Part shown: one piece after another, positions 48,401 to 58,117 of the stretch
Position numbering within the stretch: position 1 is the first letter of the stretch
Layout: every line of letters starts with the position of its first letter
DNA from: Lepisosteus oculatus
Lineage: Eukaryota > Chordata > Actinopteri > Semionotiformes > Lepisosteidae
Assembly: GCF_040954835.1 (NCBI RefSeq)
Contig: NC_090699.1
Coordinates: forward strand, 15,369,817 to 15,433,816
Length of the DNA: 64,000 nt
Reading direction: 5' to 3'
Made by a program: the position numbers and the translations under genes
The notes under the pieces: model-generated
Told to the model about the DNA's origin: nothing
Seen by the model: only the letters and a program-made list of their open reading frames with translations
Databases searched by the model: none

Positions 48401-51400
48401 GATGGACTGGTGTGCTGTCCAGGGTGTATCCTGCCTTGTGCCCCTTGCTAGCTGGGATAGACTCCAGCTCCCCCCGCAACCCTGTATTAGATCACATTTT
48501 GAGAAAATGGATGGATGGGCTTATTTATGTATTATGGATGGTTGTGATACACTTGATGTGTTACAGGTGAGCTCCAATATTCATACTCAATACTTACTGG
48601 GAATGTGGAGCTGAGGTCCCCAGTCTGGCCCAGGTTGGGCACTTCTGACCAGACAGGAGAAGATGTTGGACTCCTGCTGGACTGGGATGTAGCTGCTGAC
48701 ACTGAGGAGCCCCTGACTGTCCTTCTCCACTGTGGTGCTGGACAGTGAGGTCACATCGTGTCCATCCCTGTCTGTCCAGATCACTGCAGGTGCAGGGAAC
48801 CAGCCCTCTGACCTGCACAGCAGCTGGGTCTGACCTCCTCCAGGGGAGTGGAGAGACACTGAGGGCTGGGAGCCCAGGGCTGTGGGTGTGAGACATCAGA
48901 TAGAGATACACTGAAATCAATTCCTGACCTGACCCATTGCTAACTTCTGACCGAGATGTGTCACAGCAAAAAAGAAAACCTAAAAACATATGCCTGTAAC
49001 AGAAATATGATATATCTGAGTGTGCTTTTTCAGCTTTGGCCAGCAGTCAGGATACCCCTACTCTTACTGACGGTGTCCTGGGATCTGTACTGACCAGCAG
49101 TCAGGACACCCCTACTCTTACTGACAGTGTCCTGGGATCTGTACTGACCAGCAGTCAGGACACCCCTACTCTTACTGATGGTGTCCTGGGATCTGTACTG
49201 ACCAGCAGTCAGGACACCCCTACTCTTACTGACGGTGTCCTGGGATCTGTACTGACCAGCAGTCAGGACACCCCTACTCTTACTGACGGTGTCCTGGGAT
49301 CTGTACTGACCAGCAGTCAGGACACCCCTACTCTTACTGACAGTGTCCTGGGATCTGGACTGACCAGCAGTCAGGACACCCCTACTCTTACTGACAGTGT
49401 CCTGGGATCTGGACTGACCAGCAGTCAGGACACCCCTACTCTTACTGACAGTGTCCTGGGATCTGGACTGACCTGCGGTCAGGACACCTCTACTCTTACT
49501 GACAGTGTCCTGGGGTCTGGACTGACCAGTCAGGACACCCCTACTCTTACTGACAGTGTCCTGGGATCTGTACTGACCAGCAGTCAGGACACCCCTACTC
49601 TTACTGACAATGTCCTGGGATCTGGACTGACCTGCGGTCAAGGACTCACTTTCATTTGAAACCCAGCACCTTTTACAGCACAGTGTCCCTGTGGCATTGC
49701 TACACTGGGACACTGACTTGGAAATGTGCCACTAAGTGGTCTACCAACAACACTGGTCACATGAGCCATTCATTGCTCAAATTGTAACATATTTATTTTA
49801 ATCGATTATGATATATCCCTTCAATCACTAAAACTGATTTAGAAAGGATCATCCAGAGGTTTCTTGAAAGAAAACAGGATATGAACTTCAACCACATAGC
49901 TGGGTGGCTTGTTCCACACTCCCACCACCCTTATTGTGAAGCATATGGTACCACAGCCCATATATTGGGATATGTACCTGAAGGTACACAGCTGTACGTA
50001 TGAATCATCAGAGACATGCTGGACAATAGTGTGCTCAATCCCACACATCTCAAATGTTATTCTGTCATCAGGCAGGAAACCAAACTGTGAGTGAGTTGAC
50101 ACCCTTACCTCTCACACCCAGGTCAACCACAGCTTCTTTAAACTCTACCAAACACTTGTACTGTCCCCGGTCGGAGTGCCTCACATCTCTCAGGATTAAA
50201 GACACATTGCCCCTGGCAAGCTCAGCCGTGAAGAGTTCAGTCCTTCCCCAGTAGGGGGAGAGCGGGTCCTGCAGGATGTACTGCTGGTTTGCGTACAAGC
50301 AGATGGGAACGATGAGACCGACTCTCAACCACCTGACCACCTGGTCCAGGGCGCTGACGCTGGGTGAGAGGGAACAGGGCAGGACGACGTCTTCTCCGGG
50401 GGACACAACAACAGGAGCAGGGGGACCAAGAACCTGAAACGTCTCTGAAAGAGAAAGAGCACACAGACTGCATGAGACTCTTCTATGTAGAAAGCCCACT
50501 GAGACAAGCTTGCACTGGCATTATGGAACAAAACAGCGCATGCGTCAGCCAGGCACTGTTTTCTGTGTTTCTGCTTTATAGCTGTTCCTGCAGTGTTTAG
50601 GCAGCCCAAGTCAAACATCTGCCCTCTGATTCAACCTCGCACGTGACTGAGGAGGAGCGAAGATCGGTGACCTCTGACTTCTCCCTCTCCCCTGATCTTC
50701 CTCACACCGGCCGTCAGGGAACCCCTGGACTGTCTCCAGAAACTCCTGGTAATCTCTCTCCCAGGCCACTCCAATCAGCCCTTCCAGTCAGTCAGCAGTT
50801 GTCTAAGATAAATGCTCTGGCTTCATTTAGTGAGCAGTCTTTAGAGTTTGCATTAGGATTAAATGCTGTACTACGACACACGAGAACTATAGTTCGATGT
50901 ACTGTTGTGCCACTCTAAACTGGTAGATCCCGATGCAGTATGATCTCTTGAAATGACGGGCTATCTTTGGACAGTGGGAAGAAGCTGGAGCACCTGGAGG
51001 AATCCCACGCAAACACAGGAAGAACATTCAAACAGATAGCACTCCACTCGTCTCCTCTCCTGTCTCTCCAGATCTCCGCCTGGCAACTCGGCCCACTCCC
51101 CACCCACTAGAGTCTGCTAGGCACCCACTAGGCATGCCGAAACTGAACCCGCTGGGACAGCAGACTCATCAGTACCAGATCCGGGGCCTCTCCGCAGACC
51201 TCACCCGGACACCATGAGCAACAGAGGGCTCTGTGGGGCAGGGACCATTAAACTGAAGAGATATTTGAATGGGAAAAGGAGTCTCTCCTTGCTGCACCTG
51301 ATCCTGAGACACAGGTCTTGTGGAGAGAGTAGAATCGGAAAGAGGGATTCCAACTGATGTTTGAGGTGGAGCTCAGGTGGGACACCAGGGCAGACACCCC

Positions 51401-51709
51401 TACTATTAAGACCGACGATCAATGACCGCTAACAGTCAGGACCTCAATTTTAAGAGCCAGGGTCTTTAGTCACCAGCTCAAAGTGATGAATTGGGGTTTC
51501 TAGTGCAGAATCCATCCCTGGATTTTCTATGGATACATACTCTAGGGTCAAGACAGCCTCACTGCCTTTAACTTCGTTCTGGAGACGGGAGCTCAGAAGA
51601 ATTGATATTGTCTCACAACGTCCCTCCTGACTGTACCTGTTTCTGAGACAGAAGTTCTGTGGAGAAGCGACAGAAGTGCAAGGAGCCACATCTTTGTCTC
51701 TGACGTCAT
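39430..51709 (-). CDS. Butyrophilin-like protein (IgV-IgC-TM-B30.2)
   Basis: Type I membrane protein of the butyrophilin/MOG group; members modulate T cells or sense ligands through the cytoplasmic B30.2 domain. Exons in transcript order: signal peptide 51637-51709 (MWLLALLSLL core), IgV 50109-50444, IgC 48598-48879, TM 47472-47579, micro-exons 46180-46197, 45612-45638, 45122-45154, 44532-44558, 42803-42829 and 40162-40188, and B30.2 39430-39956. All join in phase 1; sum 1,485 nt, 494 aa. IgV has LPCSL, VVRWLR and DRGQYKC. IgC has LLCRSEGWFPAP and IFSCLV. The TM stretch is WMVALCVTAAVTVAASALLVI followed by QWRR. PRY-SPRY runs from DVTLAPDTAHCNLSLSEDG to the C-terminus, with HYWEVE and VSFYN. 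Start is the ATG at 51707-51709 or at 51689-51691. The micro-exon set is the least certain part. Mammalian one-to-one naming is not justified. Confidence 0.88.
40162..40188 (-). CDS. Micro-exon of butyrophilin-like gene, copy B
   Basis: 27-nt phase 1-1 exon (acceptor TTTCAG, donor GTAGGT) coding WQWLRSAA before the B30.2 exon. It is a near-exact duplicate of the exon at 44532-44558, with one base different, Arg for Cys. Confidence 0.7.
40189..41955 (-). repeat. 41-bp minisatellite, about 43 copies
   Basis: Unit 'cacagacacacactgaacac' 'agagatacagacactgttaa' 't', with GTTAGTC, GTTGATC and CCGTTAATC variants that form blocks. It abuts the micro-exon at 40162-40188 on its acceptor side, so it begins in the polypyrimidine region of that splice site. 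Confidence 0.95.
42310..42725 (-). repeat. Possible LTR-like or other dispersed repeat
   Basis: Purine-rich text with 'gtcagggatggcgtcaggag' at one end and 'gtataaatagggaagagtgt' near the other resembles fish LTR leader sequence, but no clean terminal repeats or target duplication were found. It lies in an intron of the butyrophilin-like gene. Confidence 0.3.
42803..42829 (-). CDS. Micro-exon of butyrophilin-like gene
   Basis: 27 nt, acceptor CCTTACAG, donor GTAAGT, phase 1-1, coding EERPIPEL. It lies between the two copies of the duplicated WQWL exon. Confidence 0.6.
43245..43472 (-). repeat. tRNA-derived SINE copy
   Basis: Body 'cagcatgtggactgtgggag' and 'catgcaaactccacacagat', head 'agtgataaccactgccccac'. 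The tail end is lost. Confidence 0.78.
44532..44558 (-). CDS. Micro-exon of butyrophilin-like gene, copy A
   Basis: 27 nt coding WQWLCSAA with the same acceptor and donor text as copy B at 40162. Both copies sit on the edge of the same 41-bp minisatellite. Confidence 0.7.
44559..45075 (-). repeat. 41-bp minisatellite, about 12 copies (second array)
   Basis: Same unit as 40189-41955, more diverged ('agagatccagacactgttaa' variant). Starts at the acceptor side of micro-exon copy A. Confidence 0.93.
45122..45154 (-). CDS. Micro-exon of butyrophilin-like gene
   Basis: 33 nt, acceptor TTTACAG, donor GTACGT, phase 1-1, coding AVKRAPIPKS. Basic and proline-rich, in the juxtamembrane cytoplasmic linker. 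Confidence 0.55.
45228..45415 (+). repeat. tRNA-derived SINE copy, 3'-truncated
   Basis: Head 'tggtggggcagtggtgagca' and body 'catgtggagtttgtatgtta', 'gtttcctcccagagtccgga'. It lies about 70 bp from a micro-exon, antisense to the gene. Confidence 0.75.
45612..45638 (-). CDS. Micro-exon of butyrophilin-like gene
   Basis: 27 nt, acceptor CTTGCAG, donor GTAAGT, phase 1-1, coding LPVIQREL. Length and phase match the small juxtamembrane exons of butyrophilins. Confidence 0.65.
45760..45907 (-). repeat. tRNA-derived element (Lys-like head, CAT loop)
   Basis: Minus-strand text has an A box 'tagctctgttggtagagc', an anticodon-arm-like 'acccataatct' and a B-box-like 'gggtttgtgtccc'. The acceptor arms do not pair, and a non-tRNA body with an A-run ('gtcctgtaaaaaaac') follows, so a SINE is more likely than a functional tRNA. 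Confidence 0.55.
46180..46197 (-). CDS. Tentative 18-nt micro-exon of butyrophilin-like gene
   Basis: Acceptor CTTACCAG, donor GTAAGT, phase 1-1, coding EEKLI. Accepted because phase and position fit, but it is so short that chance is possible. Confidence 0.4.
46430..46510 (-). repeat. SINE3-like fragment
   Basis: 'gcattaggacccacacagac' and 'gagcgccccctactggtccc' match the middle of the 36930-37415 element. Confidence 0.5.
47840..48170 (-). repeat. SINE3-like element with decayed 5S head
   Basis: 'gagcaccccctactggccca' body, then 'gactgcccaggcccagcctt' 'gctcagctcctgagttccag' at the head end, which aligns with the reverse complement of 5S rRNA better than the 37.4-kb copy does. Confidence 0.6.
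48208..48525 (+). repeat. tRNA-derived SINE copy, near full length
   Basis: Head 'gtgcagtggttgatatggct', body 'gtttcctcccacagtctaaa', 'gatagactccagctcccccc' and GGAT tail. It ends about 70 bp from the IgC exon. Confidence 0.8.
49035..49660. repeat. 54-bp minisatellite, open on both strands
   Basis: About 11.5 units of 'ggtgtcctgggatctgtact' 'gaccagcagtcaggacaccc' 'ctactcttactgac' in the intron between the IgV and IgC exons. Because 54 is a multiple of three and the unit has no stop in one frame on each strand, it makes ORFs of about 207 (+) and 227 (-) codons. Confidence 0.95.
49850..50000 (-). repeat. LINE tail fragment
   Basis: 'tttcttgaaagaaaacagga' and 'gctgggtggcttgttccaca' 'ctcccaccacc' match the LINE tail at 1-395 in the same orientation. 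It lies next to the IgV exon. Confidence 0.5.
50935..51050 (-). repeat. Degraded tRNA-derived SINE fragment
   Basis: 'ctttggacagtgggaagaag', 'ctggagcacctggaggaatc' and 'acattcaaacagatagcact' match the SINE body only. Confidence 0.55.
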
Positions 51710-51814
51710 GTCTGAAACAAAAAAGATATTCTGATTCATCAATTTGAAAAGCGACACATTTTGTTCAGTGGAATAGGCCCCAGCGGAGAAAACAGCTTTT
51801 TCACACACTGCTGT

Positions 51815-52835
51815 ATCTGACTGATCTCACTGTCACTCCAGCACACAGCAGCTTCAGTCCTGACTGATCACACACACACTGTTGTATCTGACTGATCTCA
51901 CTGTCCCTCCAGCACACAGCAGCTTCAGTCCTGACTGATCACTCACACACTGCTGTATCTGACTGATCTCACTGTCACTCCAGCACACAGCAGCTTCAGT
52001 CCTGACTGACTGATCACACACACACTGCTGTATCTGACTGATCTCACTGTCACTCCAGCACACAGCAGCTTCAGTCCTGACTGATCACTCACACACTGCT
52101 GTATCTGACTGATCTCACTGTCACTCCAGCACACAGCAGCTTCAGTCCTGACTGACTGATCACACACACACTGCTGTATCTGACTGACCTCACTGTCACT
52201 CCAGCACACAGCAGCTTCAGTCCTGACTGACTGATCACTCACACACTGCTGTATCTGACTGATCTCACTGTCACTCCAGCACACAGCAGCTTCAGTCCTG
52301 ACTGACTGATCACTCACACACTGCTGTATCTGACTGATCTCACTGTCACTCCAGCACACAGCAGCTTCAGTCCTGACTGACTGATCACACACACACTGCT
52401 GTATCTGACTGACCTCACTGTCACTCCAGCACACAGCAGCTTCAGTCCTGACTGACTGATCACTCACACACTGCTGTATCTGACTGATCTCACTGTCCCT
52501 CCAGCACACAGCAGCTTCAGTCCTGACTGACTGATCACTCACACACTGCTGTATCTGACTGATCTCACTGTCTCTCCAGCACACAGCAGCTTCAGTCCTG
52601 ACTGACTGATCACACACACACTGCTGTATCTGACTGACCTCACTGTCACTCCAGCACACAGCAGCTTCAGTCCTGACTGACTGATCACTCACACACTGCT
52701 GTATCTGACTGACCTCACTGTCACTCCAGCACACAGCAGCTTCAGTCCTGACTGATCACTCACACACTGCTGTATCTGACTGATCTCACTGTCCCTCCAG
52801 CACACAGCAGCTTCAGTCTTGTCCTCTGACCCCTC
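51815..52835 (-). repeat. 71/75-bp minisatellite, about 14 copies
   Basis: Unit 'tgatctcactgtcactccag' 'cacacagcagcttcagtcct' 'gactgactgatcactcacac' 'actgctgtatctgac'. Copies with one GACT fewer are 71 bp. It lies just upstream of the butyrophilin-like signal-peptide exon. The 75-bp units give a spurious 263-codon minus-strand ORF with a 25-residue period. Confidence 0.94.
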
Positions 52836-53655
52836 TTCAGCACTGACCTCACACAGTCCAGCTCCCGGATCAGTGTCTCTGCAATGTGGCTCTGTGGCAG
52901 CTGTAGAGAGATGGCTATGAATTGAAAGGTGAAGCCTCCTCTCCAGTATAATCCCCAGTACTGTGAGCGGTACCTGACTGTAGTGTTGACTAGTCCAGGT
53001 ACACAATTCACTCCCTGCCCTCGCTGTAGCAGAGCAGACCTGTTTGGCCAGCTCAGCCCCGCCCAGCCTGCAGAGCCACATTCCCACACCCCTCCAGCTC
53101 ACAGCCTGCCTGCAGTCAGAGACACGGCGGAGACAGCAGGCCGAGGACTCTGGGTATTCAAATCAGCCTGCACACGAAGCACAGATATGCCGAAGCTTAT
53201 TAGAGGCAGGGAGAAAACATACATATTTATTTTGTGGAGTGTGAGGTTTTTCTTCTGTTAAAGCACGATACAACGTAGTGTGGGATGATGTTATTGCCTA
53301 CATAATGCAAGGTATGAATATAGTAGGCAATATTGTTCCCAAATGAATTATCGTGCTTTAATGCAATGTTATCATGTTTAAACGAAAAGAGGTGTCTCAT
53401 TTTACTATCTTGTTTAAAAAATATTTCTCCTCCCTGGCTCTAACAGGCTTCCGTGCAGATACACACGTCTCCCGGGACAAGCCGGAGCCAGGCCTGTTCA
53501 GCCCTGGGCGGGGGAGAGAGGGAGGCAGGAATTTGTGAAGCAGGGGAGCAACTAGGAAAGCAAGCAGCTGCTCGTTGAGAGCGGGGGCAAGGAGGGAACC
53601 TGGTTTAATTGTCAATGGGCTACCTGGTGTCGTCAAAGGAAGTGAAATCAATTAT
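52836..53655. other. Upstream flank of butyrophilin-like gene, no gene seen
   Basis: Mostly unique-looking DNA. ORFs at 52929-53261 (+) and 52689-53102 (-) overlap each other and carry no domain. It could hold the butyrophilin-like promoter or an untranslated exon, but none can be placed. Confidence 0.4.
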
Positions 53656-53663
53656 CTCACTGT

Positions 53664-54109
53664 CAATGTCCCCTCTAAGCTGCGCGCGTGTGCGTGCGCA
53701 CACAGGTTACGAAATCAGCCGGCATAGGAAATTGAACTGCGCATAAAAAAAAATTAAATTCCCCCCAAAAACATGCCAATAATAAAATAAACACGGTCGT
53801 CAATTGAAAAATGCCCAATTGACCACAGGAGACAATTGAGGCCCAACTTGGCTGTGTGCATTATTATTGCTACTCGATCATCGATATCTCTGCTCTCGTA
53901 GTCTCGTACCTCACTGCTCATGCTCGCTCCACACTCTCTCTGTGACGTGGCTCATCGAATCGCTGTCCCGGTCTTTTGGATCTCCATGCTTCTATGAGAA
54001 TGACTGTATTAAAAGAATTTCAGGTTAACAATTTAAAAAAAAGGTGAAAACATTTGCACAACCTGAAATTTTTGCGCACAGAGGCCATTAAAAATCAGAG
54101 GGAGCATCG
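53664..54109. mobile_element. hAT-like non-autonomous element (446 bp)
   Basis: Ends CAATGTCCCCTCT and GGGAGCATCG, imperfect terminal inverted repeats, flanked by an exact 8-bp duplication CTCACTGT (53656-53663 and 54110-54117), the hAT hallmark. The interior is AT-rich with 'gcgcacacagg' and 'ttgcgcacaga' subterminal motifs and no transposase. Assignment to hAT rests on the duplication length and ends. Confidence 0.75.
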
Positions 54110-54129
54110 CTCACTGTACCAGTTGATGA

Positions 54130-54960
54130 GCTGTTACGCAGTTCCCCATCTGATATCTTGCTTCCTCTGCACCCAGGGAGACCACCACCACTGTGGGAGT
54201 GTGGATATTTTTTCAGTAACTGGATCAGGCTGAAGAGGTGCCTCGCATGATGAATCGAACGAAACTGGGTGGATACGGATGATCTCCTGTAAAGTGCAGC
54301 AATAACTGATTTGATCCCTACGTGGAAGAGATAAGGCCGATCCGTGGAGTGCCGGGGATATTTTGCCGTCACAGGTGCAGTTTGCCCAGTCACGAAGCCA
54401 AGCAGTGAAGGCCTGCAGCTCTTTCAAAGTTGCCACTGGTCTCCTAGCGGCCTCTCTGATCAGACTCCTTCTGGCCTGGTCATCTGGTAGGGACTGACGG
54501 CCTGATCTAGACAGGGTCTGGGTGGTGCCAAACTCCTCTCACTTCTTAACGATGGTCACGACTGCGTTCCGACAGAGATGTACGGCCTCTGCAATCTTTT
54601 CAAATCCATCTCCTGCTCTGTGCCTTTCCACATTGTCCCAGGGGACATTGACCTTGTTGGCACAGTTGTGTCTTCACCTGGGGACACACTACCCAGCAGA
54701 GGAGAGCGACAGGAAGGGCTGCTTCTGTTCTGAAGTCATCAGAACCGCTCCAGTTGAACGGGGGGGTGGCTGATTGGCTTGTTGTGTCATGTGGGAGGTA
54801 ATAGGTCACACCGGAGCTGATTTACCATTGCTCTTCCTGAGGGGTGTGAACACTTATCCAACCCATTTTTCCAGGTGTTCACCTGCTGAAATGACGTCGG
54901 AGGTTGTGCGTTACAAAGTGAAAACAAAGGTCAAATAAATTCTGATCTCATGGGAGTTGT
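54130..54960 (-). pseudogene. Tc1-like transposase remnant
   Basis: Minus-strand fragments in different frames read like the DNA-binding half of a Tc1-type transposase: an IVKKWEEFGTTQTLS-like helix-turn-helix region near 54500-54560, then RRPVATLKELQAF near 54400-54440, and a SPALHGSAL remnant near 54340. The catalytic DDE region is not recognisable. The edge carries 'gggtgtgaacacttatccaa', a sequence repeated in fish Tc1-like elements. Inactive. Confidence 0.65.
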
Positions 54961-55199
54961 GTTCCTTTGGAAAAAGAGTGTTTGAACTTTCCCCGGGGCG
55001 CTGTGCAGTGTCAGAAACACACTGCTTCCTTCTCCCCCTGCCACGCAGTCCTCAGTATACTCAGTACACACAAACCTCTGTACACTGCTGCCAAGCTCAA
55101 ACACTGAGCTATCCCACCCCCGGAGGTCACATTCCTTTTGTGGCGGGAGGGGTTTTGCTGAACATCGGGACTTCCCTCCCAGCCTGATTTAAGCACTCA

Positions 55200-55480
55200 G
55201 TTCATTCTGGTTGTTATTATTTACTATGTTTGAAATGTAACGTCTACATTGTGTGGGGTACTCTGCTGTTCTATGTGTACGTCTCTGAGAGAAAAGTGTG
55301 AATCAGGGAGCCAGTGTACATGAGCACAGAGCTATAAACTAATGTACTACTCTACCGCTCTACAGTTTTCAGGTCCCTCTGCTGCCTCGGGCAGGTTTCC
55401 TGCGACTCACTGGTTCACTTTCACTTCCCCCACATTTACAACAACAGTCATTTAGTTACGCTTTAGCATGAGTCGCTGTA
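55200..55480. other. Spacer, nothing recognised
   Basis: No gene, RNA or clear repeat found. The tandem U6 duplication starts near its right end. Confidence 0.4.
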
Positions 55481-55875
55481 CAGGAGCTGCTCAGTCCACG
55501 AGTTCGTGAAGCACCGCTCCTGCTGGAGAAGCGACCGCAGCCGAACAACAGCAGGTCGCTCCGAGTGTCTTTGTGTCTGAAGGACTAAAACTCCTCCCCT
55601 CCTTCCTCAGGGCCGGGCCTGAATCCTGCAGAGAGGAAGTCCCGCCTTCTCCACGGGCTCCCTTGCCATTGGACGATCGTGGTTCAGTCTTTCTGCTGCA
55701 CAGACATCTCCCAGAGTTCTCTGCTGCCTCCGTGAAAAAAAAGTTTTTAAAAGGGTATTTTCTCTCAATTCAGAACATCTCTTAATTGTGATGTGCTGAA
55801 GAAAGACTTGTTAAAACATAGTACTGATCATATATGTTAATGTGAAAGAATAATCATGAATTCTGAACTACAGTG

Positions 55876-55920
55876 CTCACCATGAATGGGGGACATATCT
55901 CATGTGCCCTGCGATAAATA
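55876..55920 (+). promoter_or_regulatory. U6 external Pol III promoter, copy 1 (PSE and TATA)
   Basis: PSE CTCACCATGAATGGGGGAC at 55876-55894 (-68 to -50) and TATA-type ATAAATA at 55914-55920 (-30 to -24), the spacing required for Pol III U6 transcription. A distal enhancer element is not confidently located. Confidence 0.8.
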
Positions 55921-55943
55921 CCGCCCGCATAGATTCATATGTC

Positions 55944-55949
55944 GTGCTC

Positions 55950-56000
<51 letters not shown>

Positions 56001-56050
56001 GGCCCCTGCGCAAGGATGACACGCAAATTCGTGAAGCGTTCCATATTTTT
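55944..56050 (+). ncRNA. U6 spliceosomal snRNA, copy 1
   Basis: Full 107-nt vertebrate U6, from GTGCTCGCTTCGG (5' stem-loop) through ACGATACAGAGAAGATTAGC (ACAGAGA box that pairs with the 5' splice site, AGC catalytic triad) to CGTTCCATATTTTT (terminal Pol III stop). U6 is the catalytic RNA of the spliceosome. Intact promoter and terminator suggest it is functional. Confidence 0.97.
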
Positions 56051-56055
56051 GTCCT

Positions 56056-56789
56056 TCTTTCTATTATAATGGAAGAGACGGGCAGTTACTGAACATATTG
56101 CAGTGTTTGAGGGGCGTCAGTGTGAAGTGAGGTGCAGGAGAGTTTCCTTTCTATGTTGACTGGAGAAATGTCTGCAGCAGCTCCTATCACTCAGTAGATG
56201 TAAATCCAATTTACACTCCTGGTATAATACTGGAAAGCTGGAAAAGGAGGTGAAATTCTATTCTCTCTGTGAAATGAGACTATATTGTTGTGATCCAGGC
56301 GGCCATGAAGTCTAACAGCGTTTGCTGATCACATCCTGAGTGCCTTCCTCAGGGCCTGGGACAGGGGGGTGTCTGAGGTGATATTTACACACAGGCAGGT
56401 GAAGAGTCAGGTAAACACAGTGATCAAAGGGATTTATTATGGCTTATTCTGGTTAATTAACTTTATAATAAATCATAAAATCCATAATCAAGGGTTAATG
56501 CTCGACAGTAACAGAGCACAAAATCTATACAGAGACTGAAGACCGGAGGAGAGAGAACAGAAGAGAAGACACAGAGATGAAGGAAAGTCAGTATCACCCT
56601 CCTCTTCTTTAAAGCTTGTGCCATGAGCGCTTGTCCTGATCAACCCTGATCCAGTTAATTACAGTGAACAGTCCTTCTGGTCTCTTCTGCTGCCTGGAGC
56701 CCCGATCCTGCTGGGTCGCTGTCACAGCCCTGCTGTTTACAGTGGTGGATATTTCATTCTACACCTGGAGCTCTGTCTGCACTCAGAGA
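56056..56789. other. Spacer between U6 genes
   Basis: No gene recognised. AT-rich in the middle (56440-56500) with no clear repeat. Confidence 0.45.
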
Positions 56790-57183
56790 AACGCTGCTCA
56801 GTCCACGAGTTCATGAAACACCGGTCCTGCTGGAGAAGCGACTGCAGCCGAACAACAGCAGGTCGCTCTGAGTGTCTTTGTGTCTGAAGGACTTAAACTC
56901 CTCCCCTCCTTCCTCAGGGCCGGGCCTGAATCCTGCAGAGAGGAAGTCCCGCCTTCTCTACGGGCTCCCTTGCCATTGGACGATCGTGGTTCAGTCTCTC
57001 TGCTGCAAAGACATCTCCCAGAGTTCTCCTCTGCCTCCGTGAAAAAAAAAGTTTTTAAAAGGGTTTTTTCGCTCCATTCAGAACATCTCTTAATTGTGAT
57101 GTACTGAAGAAAGACTTCTTGGAACATAGTACTGATCATATTTGTTGATGTGAAAACATAATTATGACTTCTTGGCTACAGTG

Positions 57184-57228
57184 CTCACCATGAGTGGCGC
57201 ACATATCTCATGTGCCCTGCAATAAATA
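57184..57228 (+). promoter_or_regulatory. U6 external Pol III promoter, copy 2
   Basis: PSE CTCACCATGAGTGGCGCAC at 57184-57202 and ATAAATA at 57222-57228, at exactly the same distances (-68 and -30) as in copy 1. Confidence 0.8.
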
Positions 57229-57251
57229 CCGCCCGCACAGACTTGTATGTC

Positions 57252-57257
57252 GTGCTC

Positions 57258-57308
<51 letters not shown>

Positions 57309-57358
57309 GGCCCCTGCGCAAGGATGACACGCAAATTCGTGAAGCGTTCCATATTTTT
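57252..57358 (+). ncRNA. U6 spliceosomal snRNA, copy 2
   Basis: Identical over all 107 nt to copy 1 although the flanks have diverged, including the T5 terminator. Identity of the RNA against diverged flanks argues that both are under selection or are homogenised. Confidence 0.97.
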
Positions 57359-57850
57359 GTCCTCCTTTCTGTTATTATTTTTCTATTATTATTCTATTAT
57401 TCTATTACATTTAATTAGCGCCATAGAGCTCCACGTCACAAGACATCCTTAATCAAATACCGATGCTGAACCGTAACACCTATATACTATACAAGATCAC
57501 ACCGTTCATACCAATACTCAACTTCTCTGGTTTTGCCATCGCGTACGAAATTTTATAATTCCATTTTCAATTCATACTATTTAATAGCTCTGAAATAACA
57601 GAATATCCAAACTAACAAAAAGTCCCAAATTATCGAACATCTTGTTAAGTTCTGTGTTTTATGATCGCCAACGATTGTACAAAAATGTCTTCGGCAACCA
57701 GGAATATTATTCCTCTTCAAAATAGCTCTTAATGTCTCCAACCCTAACTGCAGACAGATATAGCATTTTCATCTGACTCAAAATAAACAAAGATTTAACA
57801 ACGCTGCAAGTGAGACAACGGTCTCTCTTATATAGACCATAGAGCGCAAA
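57359..57850. other. AT-rich spacer, right end part of inverted duplication
   Basis: No gene. From about 57765 the text ('ttttcatctgactcaaaata' onward) is the reverse complement of 62801-62890. Confidence 0.55.
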
Positions 57851-57853
57851 AGC

Positions 57854-57926
57854 TGGAGGATGCGGGCATCGATCCCGCTACCTCTCGCATGCTAAGCGAG
57901 CGCTCTACCATTTGAGCTAATCCCCC
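57854..57926 (-). tRNA. tRNA-Ala (AGC)
   Basis: 73 nt with no intron; acceptor GGGGGAT pairs with ATCCTCC, D arm, anticodon loop TTAGCAT, T arm GCGGGATCGATGCCCGC. Same sequence as the plus-strand copy at 62728-62800. A T-run follows at 'gcttttgcg' on the minus strand. Confidence 0.96.
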
Positions 57927-58117
57927 TCGCGCCAGTCACTCCTGCTGCGTTCTCTCACGTCACTGACTGCTTCTTCTCGCGCGCCCTCTCGAGCCCCAGC
58001 CCCGCAGACTCGGGGTTTATCCCTCTGAGCGATCGGTGCGAGTCTCACTGCACTGGTCTGTCTCCGGTCTCTGTGTACGAAGAACACATGTGAAATCAGA
58101 GAAAAGGTTTCTTGAGC

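Larger units (their letters stand above)
55480..56055 (+). repeat. U6 tandem unit, copy 1
   Basis: A segment of about 570 bp repeated at 56790-57360, covering upstream flank, promoter and U6 gene. The flank contains 'cttgccattggacgatcgtg' in both copies; the spacer between units is unrelated. Confidence 0.85.

Noticed and set aside
49030-49713. Long ORFs on both strands (about 207 and 227 codons)
   Set aside because: Produced by a 54-bp tandem repeat with a stop-free frame on each strand; it lies in an intron and has no start context or domain.
51943-52734. 263-codon minus-strand ORF with 25-residue period
   Set aside because: A 75-bp minisatellite read through; the frame breaks wherever a unit is 71 bp.
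55573-57107. Two similar 70-75-codon ORFs
   Set aside because: They are the duplicated U6 upstream flank, and similarity comes from the tandem duplication; no domain and an overlapping antisense ORF.
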